In this document: positions 33,938 to 42,490 of the stretch, piece by piece | Layout: each line of letters starts with the position of its first letter | Numbering within the stretch: the first letter of the stretch is position 1 | NCBI GenBank assembly: GCA_963728335.1 | Contig: CAVSJP010000002.1 | Span: 1,240,001-1,304,000 of the forward strand | From: CALAGB01 sp963728335 | GTDB lineage: Bacteria > Chloroflexota > Chloroflexia > Thermomicrobiales > Thermomicrobiaceae | DNA length: 64,000 nucleotides | Reading direction: 5' to 3' | Translations under genes and position numbers: made by a program | The notes under the pieces: generated by a model | Told to the model about the DNA's origin: nothing | Database searches by the model: none | The model's input: only the letters and a program-made list of their open reading frames with translations

Positions 33938-34926
33938 GCTGAGCTTTCTCTAATCGACATCGCGATCTCGTCGTACGAGGCTTGCGCGTTCCCCCACTTA
34001 CCGATGACGATGCCCGCCGCGACCTGTGAGAGTTGTAGCGCTCGCAGGGCATCGGCCCCAGCGGCCAAGGCTCCAGTCATGACTGCGATGACCGTGTCAC
34101 CCGCACCGGTAACGTCGAACACCTGTCGGCGCACCATCGACGGCACCTCGTCATATTCACCGTCGATCGCCAGCGCCGCGCCGTCCGGCCCGAGCGTGAC
34201 GACCAGCAGGTGGCAGCCCAGTTGCTGGCGTAGGTCAGTAAGCGCGAGCTGTCGTTCTTCGCGTGTGGTGAGCGCGTGTCCGAGAAAGTCCTCGGCCTCG
34301 GCCTGATTGCACTTGACGAGCGAGAGGCCGGTGAAGCTGGCGAGCGCTCCTTGCGAATCGACCGTCGAGAGGGACGTCGCCCTCCGTGCCGCTTCGATCA
34401 CGTCGGGCGTCATGACTCCGCTGCGGTAGTCGGACAACAGCACGGCGTCCACCGTTGGCCCGATGTCACCAATAATCGAGACCAGCCGCGCGGCAATATC
34501 TGAATCGATCGTGCGCCGCTGCTGGCGGTCGCTACGTGCGACTTGCTGGGGAAAGACGTTGTATGGACCTTCCGCGACGAGTCGCGTCTTGGTTGTTGTT
34601 GGTCTACTCGCGTCGACGACGACTCCGCTCGTGTCGACCCCCTGCAACCGGAGCAGGTCGACCAGCCTGCGCCCCTCACCATCATCGCCAACCACGCCCG
34701 CCTGCCAGACGGTCGCTCCAAGCTCGCGCAGTGCGAGCGATGGGGCCGTGCCGCCGCCGGGCCGCTCATCACGGCGAGTCTCCTCGAGCACCATAATCGG
34801 CGCCTCTCGCGACACGCGTGCCGGGCGGCCGAAGATATACGCGTCGAGATAGAGATCGCCAACGACCAGCACGCGGCGGTCGCGGATCCCGTTCAGAACT
34901 GGAATCAGGTCAAACAGATCGTCCAC
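33934..34926 (-). CDS. rfaE1: Heptose-7-phosphate kinase (HldE N-terminal type)
   Basis: A 330-residue PfkB-family sugar kinase. GTG 34926 lies 7 nt after AGG and only 4 bases past the previous stop. 'RRVLVVGDLYLDAYIFGRPARVSREAP' is the RfaE1 start, 'GGGTAPSLALRELGATVWQAGVVGDDGEG' the substrate part, and 'VFDVTGAGDTVIAVMTGAL' holds the catalytic Asp and anion hole. It would phosphorylate D-glycero-D-manno-heptose 7-phosphate at C1, giving the substrate of the adenylyltransferase encoded downstream. Isomerase GmhA and phosphatase GmhB are not visible in the window. Confidence 0.88.
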   Translation of the reverse strand: MDDLFDLIPVLNGIRDRRVLVVGDLYLDAYIFGRPARVSREAPIMVLEETRRDERPGGGTAPSLALRELGATVWQAGVVGDDGEGRRLVDLLRLQGVDTSGVVVDASRPTTTKTRLVAEGPYNVFPQQVARSDRQQRRTIDSDIAARLVSIIGDIGPTVDAVLLSDYRSGVMTPDVIEAARRATSLSTVDSQGALASFTGLSLVKCNQAEAEDFLGHALTTREERQLALTDLRQQLGCHLLVVTLGPDGAALAIDGEYDEVPSMVRRQVFDVTGAGDTVIAVMTGALAAGADALRALQLSQVAAGIVIGKWGNAQASYDEIAMSIRESSA

Positions 34927-34930
34927 GTGC

Positions 34931-35479
34931 TTACCTGAAACGGATGAACGGAATAGCCACGGCCAGTGCCGCGAAGAGGATGTCGGGAATGAGACGCAGC
35001 TGGAAATAGGCAGACACCGCCGGGTTGGTCGTGTGATTGAGCAGATCACTCAGGGTGAAGAACGTACTTCGCTCGGCAATGATGACCCGAGAGATGGCCA
35101 GGCCGATGATGACGAGGGCAATGGCAGCGAGCTGCAGGTCGGAACCGCGCTTGTAGTTCGCGCCCCAGGCCATTCCTTCGGCCACGCCGAACCCAAGCAC
35201 CAACGCCAGGTAGAACTCCCATTCAGGGAAGAATCCCCAGAGAACTCCCACCGCCACGGCCACGGCCGCCCCGATCGCGATGCTCTTGATCAATACGGTT
35301 CCGCTCGTCTGATAGGTCGGCAGCCCACGCACCGCGGCGCAGTCCGGGCACCGGAAGCCGACTGGAGTCTCGACCGCGCAGCGCGGGCAAATAGGAGTGC
35401 CGCATTTGCTGCACCTCAGTCGCGTCAGCACGTTTGGGTGGTAGGTACAACGTTTCTCTTCGATGTCGGATATCACCAT
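34931..35479 (-). CDS. B-box-type zinc and membrane protein
   Basis: A 182-residue protein starting at ATG 35479, within the last codons of wecG. Residues 10-50 are a double zinc site: 'KRCTYHPNVLTRLRCSKCGTP' and 'ICPRCAVETPVGFRCPDCA', the pattern of bacterial B-box/zinc-ribbon heads on membrane proteins. Four hydrophobic segments follow (about 60-80, 87-104, 117-133, 160-178). The zinc head is cytoplasmic and probably docks a partner. Such proteins have no assigned function; position between a glycosyltransferase and heptose genes suggests an envelope role. Confidence 0.75.
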   Translation of the reverse strand: MVISDIEEKRCTYHPNVLTRLRCSKCGTPICPRCAVETPVGFRCPDCAAVRGLPTYQTSGTVLIKSIAIGAAVAVAVGVLWGFFPEWEFYLALVLGFGVAEGMAWGANYKRGSDLQLAAIALVIIGLAISRVIIAERSTFFTLSDLLNHTTNPAVSAYFQLRLIPDILFAALAVAIPFIRFR

Positions 35480-36279
35480 GAATGTTCCATTGAGTCCGGT
35501 TGTAGGAGTCCCAGCCGCTGTCGGACGACGAGTAGACCAAACAACGGCAGCGCGAGCTGCCGCCGCCAGCGCCACGGCTGTCGTATGAGGCGAAACAGCC
35601 ACTCGAATCCCAGTCGCCGGATCCATTCCGGTGCACGAGGAACGGCTCCCGCCAGGTAGTCGAGCGTGCCGCCGATTCCGATCGCTACCACTATGCCACA
35701 CTCGGCAAGCCGCGTCCGGTTGCGGTTGATCCAGAGGTCTTGCTGCGGCGCACCAAACGCGACCAGTAGGACAGTCGCTCCAGCCTGCCGCAGTTTGCCA
35801 AGAATCGTGTCCAGATCCTCGGGCTGTGGCGAGCCTGCCCAAACCCCGGCGATCTCAACCGGCGGGAATCGCTGAGACAGGTTTTCCGCCGCGCGTGCAC
35901 CGATGCCCGGCCCAGCGCCCAGCAGGAAGATGCGTAGCCGCTCATCCTGACGCTCGGCTAACCCTTCCACTAATTCGACCCCTGTAACACGGTTGCGAAT
36001 TGGGTGACCGAGGATGCGGGAAGCGATCAAGATTCCGACGCCGTCGGGAGTCGTGAGGTCGGCCGATCGTAGGATGTTCCGGAACTGGGGATCGCGCCTG
36101 GCCGCGACCAAGAACTCCGGATTGGCCGTCGCGACCTGATGCAGCCGCTCCGGATCGGACACGAGCCAGTGCGCAATCCGGTCGATCGCCTCGCCGACCG
36201 GAAGGTCGTCGAAGGCGACGCCGAGAATGGGCGTGCTGCGCGCGGCTGACGTGTATCTGGCTGAGGGTTCGGTGCTCAC
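35473..36279 (-). CDS. WecG/TagA/CpsF-family glycosyltransferase
   Basis: A 268-residue GT26 enzyme that adds a ManNAc-type sugar to an undecaprenyl-linked acceptor. 'ATANPEFLVAARRDPQF', 'TPDGVGILIASRILG', 'FLLGAGPGIGARAAENL' and 'VAFGAPQQDLWINRNRTRL' are family motifs, with the catalytic Asp in 'TPDG'. 'IGGTLDYLAGAVPRAPEWIRRLGFEWLFRL' is the C-terminal lid that holds the membrane. GTG 36279 is the start. It heads the cluster that runs through rfaE1, cofD and cofC, and precedes murJ, supporting assembly of a lipid-linked surface polymer. Confidence 0.9.
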   Translation of the reverse strand: MSTEPSARYTSAARSTPILGVAFDDLPVGEAIDRIAHWLVSDPERLHQVATANPEFLVAARRDPQFRNILRSADLTTPDGVGILIASRILGHPIRNRVTGVELVEGLAERQDERLRIFLLGAGPGIGARAAENLSQRFPPVEIAGVWAGSPQPEDLDTILGKLRQAGATVLLVAFGAPQQDLWINRNRTRLAECGIVVAIGIGGTLDYLAGAVPRAPEWIRRLGFEWLFRLIRQPWRWRRQLALPLFGLLVVRQRLGLLQPDSMEHSW

Positions 36280-36372
36280 AGGATGTAGATTAGCCCGTCC
36301 ATATTATCTCGCACAACGTGCTGCACGATACGGCAAACTGGCGTTCACGTGCAACGTGGGGACTGGAGACGC

Positions 36373-36427
36373 GGAGGGCACGTCGTGCCCTCCGCCCCAA
36401 CCCTTCTCCCGCCAGGCAGGAGAAGGG
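36373..36427. repeat. Two adjacent perfect hairpins (intergenic repeat)
   Basis: GGAGGGCAC / GTGCCCTCC (36373-36393) and CCCTTCTCC / GGAGAAGGG (36401-36427) are each perfect 9-bp stems. They lie between the Vps10/BNR gene and wecG. Sequence of this kind ('cttctcccgcc...ggagaagggt') is common as dispersed intergenic repeats. They may also end transcription from the upstream minus-strand gene. Confidence 0.55.
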
Positions 36428-36485
36428 TCTACACAAAGGGGGGCCGGGCGTGAGGGCTGTACCCTCCGACAGGCTCCTTCTCGCT

Positions 36486-39400
36486 CTAGCTTCCGGCCAC
36501 GGTGCTGGTCACGGGGGCGACGTTCGACTCGCGTAGGCGATTGTTAAACCGCGCCAGGTCGCCCGACTCGATCTCGTGCAGGTTGTCGATCTGCGCCTCG
36601 ATCAACTCGTTGAGGAAGTCGTACGCCTCGCCGGTCTGCTTCGTCGGCGCGAAGTCGGCGTTGTCGACAAAGGCCGACAGCGTTGCCATTTTCGAATTGA
36701 GCTTGACCGGTTTTTGCAGAGAGCTCTCCGCGTCCACCTGAATCAGCTCATTCTCGACGTTCGTCAGGTCTTCTTTCAGCTTCTTGGCCGAATCGAGCAA
36801 GTCATCAGCATTCGAGACCGACGACTTCGAGGCCTCGATGCGCTTTTCCCAGGCCGTTAGCTGCTCTCGAAGATCGCGGACTTTCAAGATCGCGCGATGC
36901 GCGTCGGACACGCTGTTCTGGATCTTGACCAGCAGGTCGAACTGCTGCTGCAGATCTTCCTGAGAGGCCGAGATGCGTGGATCGCTCAGGATGCTGAAGT
37001 TTTGCGTCTGCGAGCTGCCACCGACGGTCAGCTTGACCTGGTAGTCGCCGGGTGGGACGACCGGGCCGTGCAGGTAGCCTTCGGCGCTCTTGTCGTTCGG
37101 GATACGGACGGCGTCTGGCAGTCGCATGTTCCAGACGAAGCGGTTCAGTCCAGCCGTCTTGGTCAGACGTGGCTCGAACGGCTCGTCCTGTCCTTCGATC
37201 TTCCCCGGCTCGGCACTGGAGAAGCTTCGGATCTCCTTGCCGTCCTTGTCGAGGATTGCCAGGTTGATGTCTTCTTTCGGCTCGTCCTTGAGTTGGTAGT
37301 TGATAAACACACCATCGGGCGGATTCTGCCCGGCGTCGAGGAACTTTTTGCCCATCAGGCCGTTCTGCAGCTTGACCTTACGGTAGGCGACCGTGAGCGG
37401 TCCGGCGTTGATATAGCAGACTCCGTTGTCCATATCGGACCCGTAGCCCTCGTAGACCTTGATGCGCGTCGTGTTTCGCGGTGTGAAGAGGTGGGCGTCC
37501 TGATGACGGACCTCGTCGGTCAGCTGGTGCAGCGGGGTCAGGTCGTCCAGGATCCAGAAGCTTCGCCCATGCGTCGCCGCGATCAGGTCCGTCCCCTTGA
37601 CCTGGAGGTCGTAGATTGGGGTGACCGGCAGGTTCAACTGGAAGCGCTCCCAATGCGCCCCATCATCGAAGGAGACGTACAACCCCGTCTCGGTCCCAGC
37701 ATAGAGCAACCCCTGCCGGTTGGGGTCCTCCCGGATGACGCGGGTGAAGGCGTGGTCCGGGATGCCGGTGACGATCGTGGTCCAGGTCTGCCCGAAGTCG
37801 GTCGTCTTGATAGAGATAGGGCTGGAAGTCGTCCGACTTGTAGCAGGTAGCGGCCAGATAGGCCGTCCCGGCCGCGAACGGCGACGCCTCGATCACCGAG
37901 ATCAGGGCGTGGGTGGGCAGGTCGGGCGGGGTGATGTCTTGCCAGGAGCTGCCCTGGTCCTGGGAGAGGTGGACCAGGCCATCATCGGAACCGGCCCAGA
38001 AGAGGCCCTGCTGGTGCGGCGACTCGACAAAGGCGAAGATGGTGGCGTAGACCTCGGCTCCGGTGTTGTCCTTGGTGATGGGACCCCCGGAGGCTTCCAG
38101 CGTGGCGGGGTCGTTGCGGGTCAGATCGGGCGAGATGACCTCCCAGGACATGCCCTCGTCGGTCGACCGGTGCACGACGTTGGAGGTCACATACAGTGTG
38201 TCGGGGTCATGCGGCGAGTAGAGGATCGGGAAGGTCCACTGGAACCGGTAGCGCATCTCGTTGGCGCCCGATCCCATGCCGGACTCGACCGGCCAGGCCG
38301 TGATGTTCTGGTGCTGGCCCGTGCGATGGTCGTAGCGGATCAGGCGCCCGTCACCCTCACCGCTGCCGATGCCGCCACCGACGACAATGTTGGGATCGGT
38401 CGGTTTGACGGCAATGTAGCCGCTCTCGCCGCCGCCCGGCTCGATCCACTCGGTCATGTTGATAGCCCCGGTTACGGACATGCTGGGGACCGAAATGGCC
38501 GAGTTGTCCTGCTGTGAGCCATAGAGGCGATACGGTACCTGGTTGTCGGTGGTGATGTGGTAGAGCTGGGCCGTTGGCTGGTTTAGCACCGACGACCAAG
38601 ATCGCCCACCGTTGTAGCTGACGATCGCCCCGCCGTCGTCGCCCTCGATCAGGCGATCGGTATTCTTCGGATCGATCCAGAGATCGTGGTTGTCTCCATG
38701 TGGGACCGCAATCTTGAAGAACGATTTACCGCCGTCGATGGATTTCCAGCAGTCGCCATTCAGCACCCACACCGTGTCGGGATCTTTTGGATCCGCGAAG
38801 ACGTGGGAGTAGTACCACGCTCTCCAGCGAAGCCCAGGCTGTTCGGAGAGGCGCTGCCAGGTGGTGCCGCCATCATCGGAGCGGAACAGGGCGCCATCCT
38901 CAGCCTCGACGATGGCATAGACTCGATTGGTCTGCGCCGGCGAGACGGCGATGCCGATCTTGCCCAGCACGCCTTCCGGCAACCCCTCATTGCGGGTCAG
39001 CTCGGTCCAGCTGTCTCCACCATCGGTCGACTTGAAGATGCCACTGCCCGGTCCACCACTGTTCAGCTGATAGGGAGACCGCTGCGCTTCCCAGGTGGTG
39101 GCATACAGGATCCGCGGATTGTTCGGGTCCATGCTGAGATCGATGGCTCCGGCTTTGTCACTGCGGAAGAAGATCTGTTCCCAATTCTTGCCGCCGTCGT
39201 TGGAGCGATAGACGCCTCGGTTCTTATTCGGTCCCCAGACGTGCCCGAAGGCGGCCACATAGACCAGGTCGGGATTGTGGGGATGGATGCGGACCTTGGC
39301 GATACTGTGGGTGTCCTCCAGACCACAATGACTCCAGGTCTGACCACCATCGGTCGACCTGTAGACGCCATCGCCATGGGAGACGTTGCCACGGATGGCG

Positions 39401-39666
39401 GTCTCGCCCATGCCGACGTAGAGGACGTTGGGATCAGACGCGGAGACGGCGATGGCCCCGACGGCCGCGGTGTTGAGGTAGCCGTCGGAGATGTTCTCCC
39501 AATAGGTCCCCCCGTCGGTGGTCTTCCAGACGCCGCCGGCACAGGCTCCGAAGTAGAAGGTGGCGGCGTCCGTCGGATGCCCCGCCACCGCCACCACCCG
39601 GCCACCCCGGTGTGGCCCGACTAAGCGCCATTCCAGGCCGTGTTCTGGTGCTGTGTTGTCTGCCAT
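36486..39666 (-). pseudogene. Sortilin/Vps10-BNR beta-propeller protein, one frameshift
   Basis: ATG 39666 follows GGGAGGG. The first 610 residues or so contain many BNR/Asp-box repeats ('S-x-D-G-G-x-T-W': 'STDGGQTWSHCG', 'SNDGGKNWEQIF', 'STDGGDSWTEL', 'SDDGGTTWQRL') that build two beta-propellers. Near 37814 one extra base breaks the frame: 'PYLYQDDRLRAD' should continue 'KTTDFGQTW'. The next frame then runs from 'GLLYAGTETGLYVSFDDGAHWERF' to 36486. The C-terminal 250 residues are helical and Ig-like. Joined, the protein is about 1,059 residues, the usual length of this widespread 'glycosyl hydrolase, BNR' group. No signal peptide is obvious. The function is unknown, despite such annotations; the indel may be a sequence error. 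Confidence 0.85.
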
Positions 39667-39808
39667 GTTTCCCTCCCGTTGATCGAACAACTGATTGTGC
39701 ACGATCACGTCGCGTACTCATCGTTGCCGCGCAACACTTTCCCACGTTCGGGTCCGGCTGTAAACCGGACAACATCAATTGTCAGCATGTGCGTTGACCG
39801 CGGAAGCG

Positions 39809-42271
39809 TCAGAGCGATCGTCTCGGCGGGTCGGCCGCCAGCGGACCGATTTGGCCGGCGTCGGTCGAAGACTGGAGAGGGAGCTGGACGATAAACGTTG
39901 TTCCCTGACCTGGATCGCTCTTCACGTAGATTTCACCGTGATGATTGTGGACAATGCGCTGCGTGATGTAGAGGCCGAGACCGGTGCCGGCAATATTCTG
40001 CTTCGCATTTCGACCTCGCGAAAAGGGTTGGAAGACGCGTGAACGCTCGTCGAGCCCAATGCCGATCCCGTTGTCTCGCACGGTAATCTGCGCCATCTCG
40101 TTCGTCTTTTTGACGCGAACGAGCACCTGTCCACCATCCGGCGAATACTTGAGCGCGTTCGAGATGAGATTGGTCAAGACCTGGTCAAGACGGCCGCGAT
40201 CCCAGGTTCCGTGAACCGGGCCAGAGGTCGAGATGGTCAGTTCGTGTTCGGGCAGCCGCTCGGTCGCGTGCTCGAAGCGCGCCAGAATCTCCTCCGCGAG
40301 CTCGGACAGGTCGAATTCCTCAAACCGCAATTCGAGCCGTCCCTGCTGGATGCGCGACACATCGAGCAGGTCGCTGACGAGTTCTTCCAGCCGCCGGACC
40401 TGCACGTCCAGCTCTCTGGTAAAGCGGACGAGACGCGCCGGGCTGTGATCTTCACGATGGAGCTGACGGTTGATCAGCTGCAGGTATCCCTTGACGGTCG
40501 TGAGGGGTGTCTTGAGTTCGTGAGACGCGGTCGAGATGAACTCCTCCTGCTGCTGCAGCACGCGCTGGGCATTCTGGTAGAGCAGGGAGTTTTCGAGCGA
40601 CAGCGCCACCCGATAGCCGAGGTCGACGGCCATCGGAAGATCCTCGTCGTCGAACTCTGCCGCTCCGGCGCTGCGCGCCATGATCATCACTCCGAGCGCA
40701 CGCTGACGCGTAAACAACGGCACGATAATGAGTGATCGGGTCTCCAGGCGGTCAAGCAGGAGGAGATGTTGCGGACTCGACGCGGTGTCGAACCAGAAGT
40801 CGTCGGGCAGCTCGTTCACCATGACCGCTTCGCGATAGCGAAGTACGTGACGAGGCGGCAGCTCCGGGATCGTCACCGGGATGTATTCTTGCCGGATCTG
40901 CTGGATTACGGCATCGCCGTCCGGATCCTGGTGGGCCGCCGCGACCAATGACGAGAGGCCGCTCGAGTCGAACAGTTCGATCGTCATCCAGTCAGCGGCA
41001 CGATCCACCACGAGGCGCGCCAAATTCTCGAGCGTGGCACCCGAATCGAGCGAGGCCGACAGAACGCTGCTTGCCTCCGACAGAAATGCCTCGCGCCTCT
41101 GGGCTGCTTCGGCACGCGCACGCGCAATCCGTTCAAGCTGCAACGTCTCCTCGCGGAATTGCAACGCTTCTTCGCGCTCTTGCAGTGCGCGCTGGACGTC
41201 GGTGAACAGGCGTGCGTTCTCGACCGCAAGCGCGGCCCGGTGTGCCAGATCCTCCAGGAAATCGACATCCTCAACCGAAAAGCGGCGATCACCGAGAAAG
41301 GCGAGCGACAGGGCGCCGATCGTCGCGCCGTGACCACTAAGCGGCACGATCACCATCGATCGCATGCCGATCGTCTTCAGCAGTTCGGCATGTTCCGCGT
41401 TGGTCGCCGTCTCGATGTAGTACTCGTCGGTGATGTTGGGGTGAAATTGCGTCTTCCCGCTGTCGAGCACCTGACGCGCAGCACTGTGCGCACCCGGAGC
41501 CAGCGAATAGCGCGACTGGAGGTCGATGATCTGGCGCGTCACGTCCGGACTTGTCGAGTCGACCGTGACCTGGTTGATCGAGTCGTCCGTGTCGAGCAGC
41601 ACCACGGCGCAGACGTCGGCGAGTCGCGGCACCAGCATGCCGGTGATCTGGCTCAAGGTCGTTTCGTAGTCCAGTGACGACGAGAGCAGCCCACTGGCAA
41701 TTGCCAAGAAGGTCAAACGCTCGCGCGTCGAGACACTGACCTGCCGGGCGGAGGTTTCAGCGCGGCGCAACTCGGCACGATCGACGGCCAGGGCCATGGT
41801 GTGCTCGGCCAGGCTGAGCATTGATGAATCGATGCGAGACGGGGACTCCCCTGCTTTCTGCCCCAGATGCAGCAGACCACGCAGTTTTCCATCGAGCGTC
41901 AAGGGGACGATCGTGAGTGCGCCGATACCGGGTACCTGAGAGAGCGGACTGATCGATCGCGTGTTCATGCCGTCTTGGATCACGAAAGGCGAGCCATCCG
42001 ACTGGAGCTGCTGAAGTGGCTCGTCCTTCGGCGACCAGCAGAAGCGTCGTGCCAATTCGGGATCGAGTCCAACCGAGGAGACAGTCCAGAATTCCTGACC
42101 GTCAACAGAGGGAACGAGCAGCGCCAGGTAGTCGATGCTCAGTATTTGTTGCAGACGAGTGAGCGTTTGCTCGACGTCGTAATAAATCGAGGGATCGACG
42201 GCGAGCGACCAGGATGTGCGTTTTTCTGATCCGGACGAATCGCTCTGGACCATTGGAACAGGTTCATTCAT
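39809..42271 (-). CDS. GAF-domain sensor histidine kinase
   Basis: An 820-residue cytoplasmic sensor. ATG 42271 lies 7 nt after GGAG. There is no membrane segment. Three GAF-like modules occupy about residues 30-170, 190-370 and 400-560 ('ALTIVPLTLDGKLRGLLHLGQ', 'SMVIVPLSGHGATIGALSLAFLGD', 'SLIIVPLFTRQRALGVMIMAR'), joined by a coiled-coil 'QREEALQFREETLQLERIARARAEA'. The kinase core follows: H584 in 'TASHELKTPLTTVKGYL', N-box 'LTNLISNALKYSPDGG', and G boxes 'DNGIGIGLDER' and 'GTGLGLYITQRIV'. No response regulator is adjacent, so it is an orphan kinase. The signal is probably soluble or chemical. Confidence 0.92.
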   Translation of the reverse strand: MNEPVPMVQSDSSGSEKRTSWSLAVDPSIYYDVEQTLTRLQQILSIDYLALLVPSVDGQEFWTVSSVGLDPELARRFCWSPKDEPLQQLQSDGSPFVIQDGMNTRSISPLSQVPGIGALTIVPLTLDGKLRGLLHLGQKAGESPSRIDSSMLSLAEHTMALAVDRAELRRAETSARQVSVSTRERLTFLAIASGLLSSSLDYETTLSQITGMLVPRLADVCAVVLLDTDDSINQVTVDSTSPDVTRQIIDLQSRYSLAPGAHSAARQVLDSGKTQFHPNITDEYYIETATNAEHAELLKTIGMRSMVIVPLSGHGATIGALSLAFLGDRRFSVEDVDFLEDLAHRAALAVENARLFTDVQRALQEREEALQFREETLQLERIARARAEAAQRREAFLSEASSVLSASLDSGATLENLARLVVDRAADWMTIELFDSSGLSSLVAAAHQDPDGDAVIQQIRQEYIPVTIPELPPRHVLRYREAVMVNELPDDFWFDTASSPQHLLLLDRLETRSLIIVPLFTRQRALGVMIMARSAGAAEFDDEDLPMAVDLGYRVALSLENSLLYQNAQRVLQQQEEFISTASHELKTPLTTVKGYLQLINRQLHREDHSPARLVRFTRELDVQVRRLEELVSDLLDVSRIQQGRLELRFEEFDLSELAEEILARFEHATERLPEHELTISTSGPVHGTWDRGRLDQVLTNLISNALKYSPDGGQVLVRVKKTNEMAQITVRDNGIGIGLDERSRVFQPFSRGRNAKQNIAGTGLGLYITQRIVHNHHGEIYVKSDPGQGTTFIVQLPLQSSTDAGQIGPLAADPPRRSL

Positions 42272-42490
42272 GAGATACTCCGCGCACGATTGGATGAGCA
42301 TGTAGATAAATCCGAATCAGTGCGCTGATGGTCACGCGCAGGTGTGCTGCGTCGGCTGAAGTTGTGCGCGACAGACGCGGCCCACAGGTCGAACTTCCCC
42401 GTTGTGGCTCGCATACTCTGAAGCAGTGTTCGAGCGTGGCCCTGCCGAGTGGGATCGACGCTGACCTGAGTTTCGATCATAGCATCTGAG

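Noticed and set aside
38686..39624. 312-codon plus-strand frame opposite the BNR gene
   Set aside because: It is the complement of the Asp-box repeats and has no independent support.
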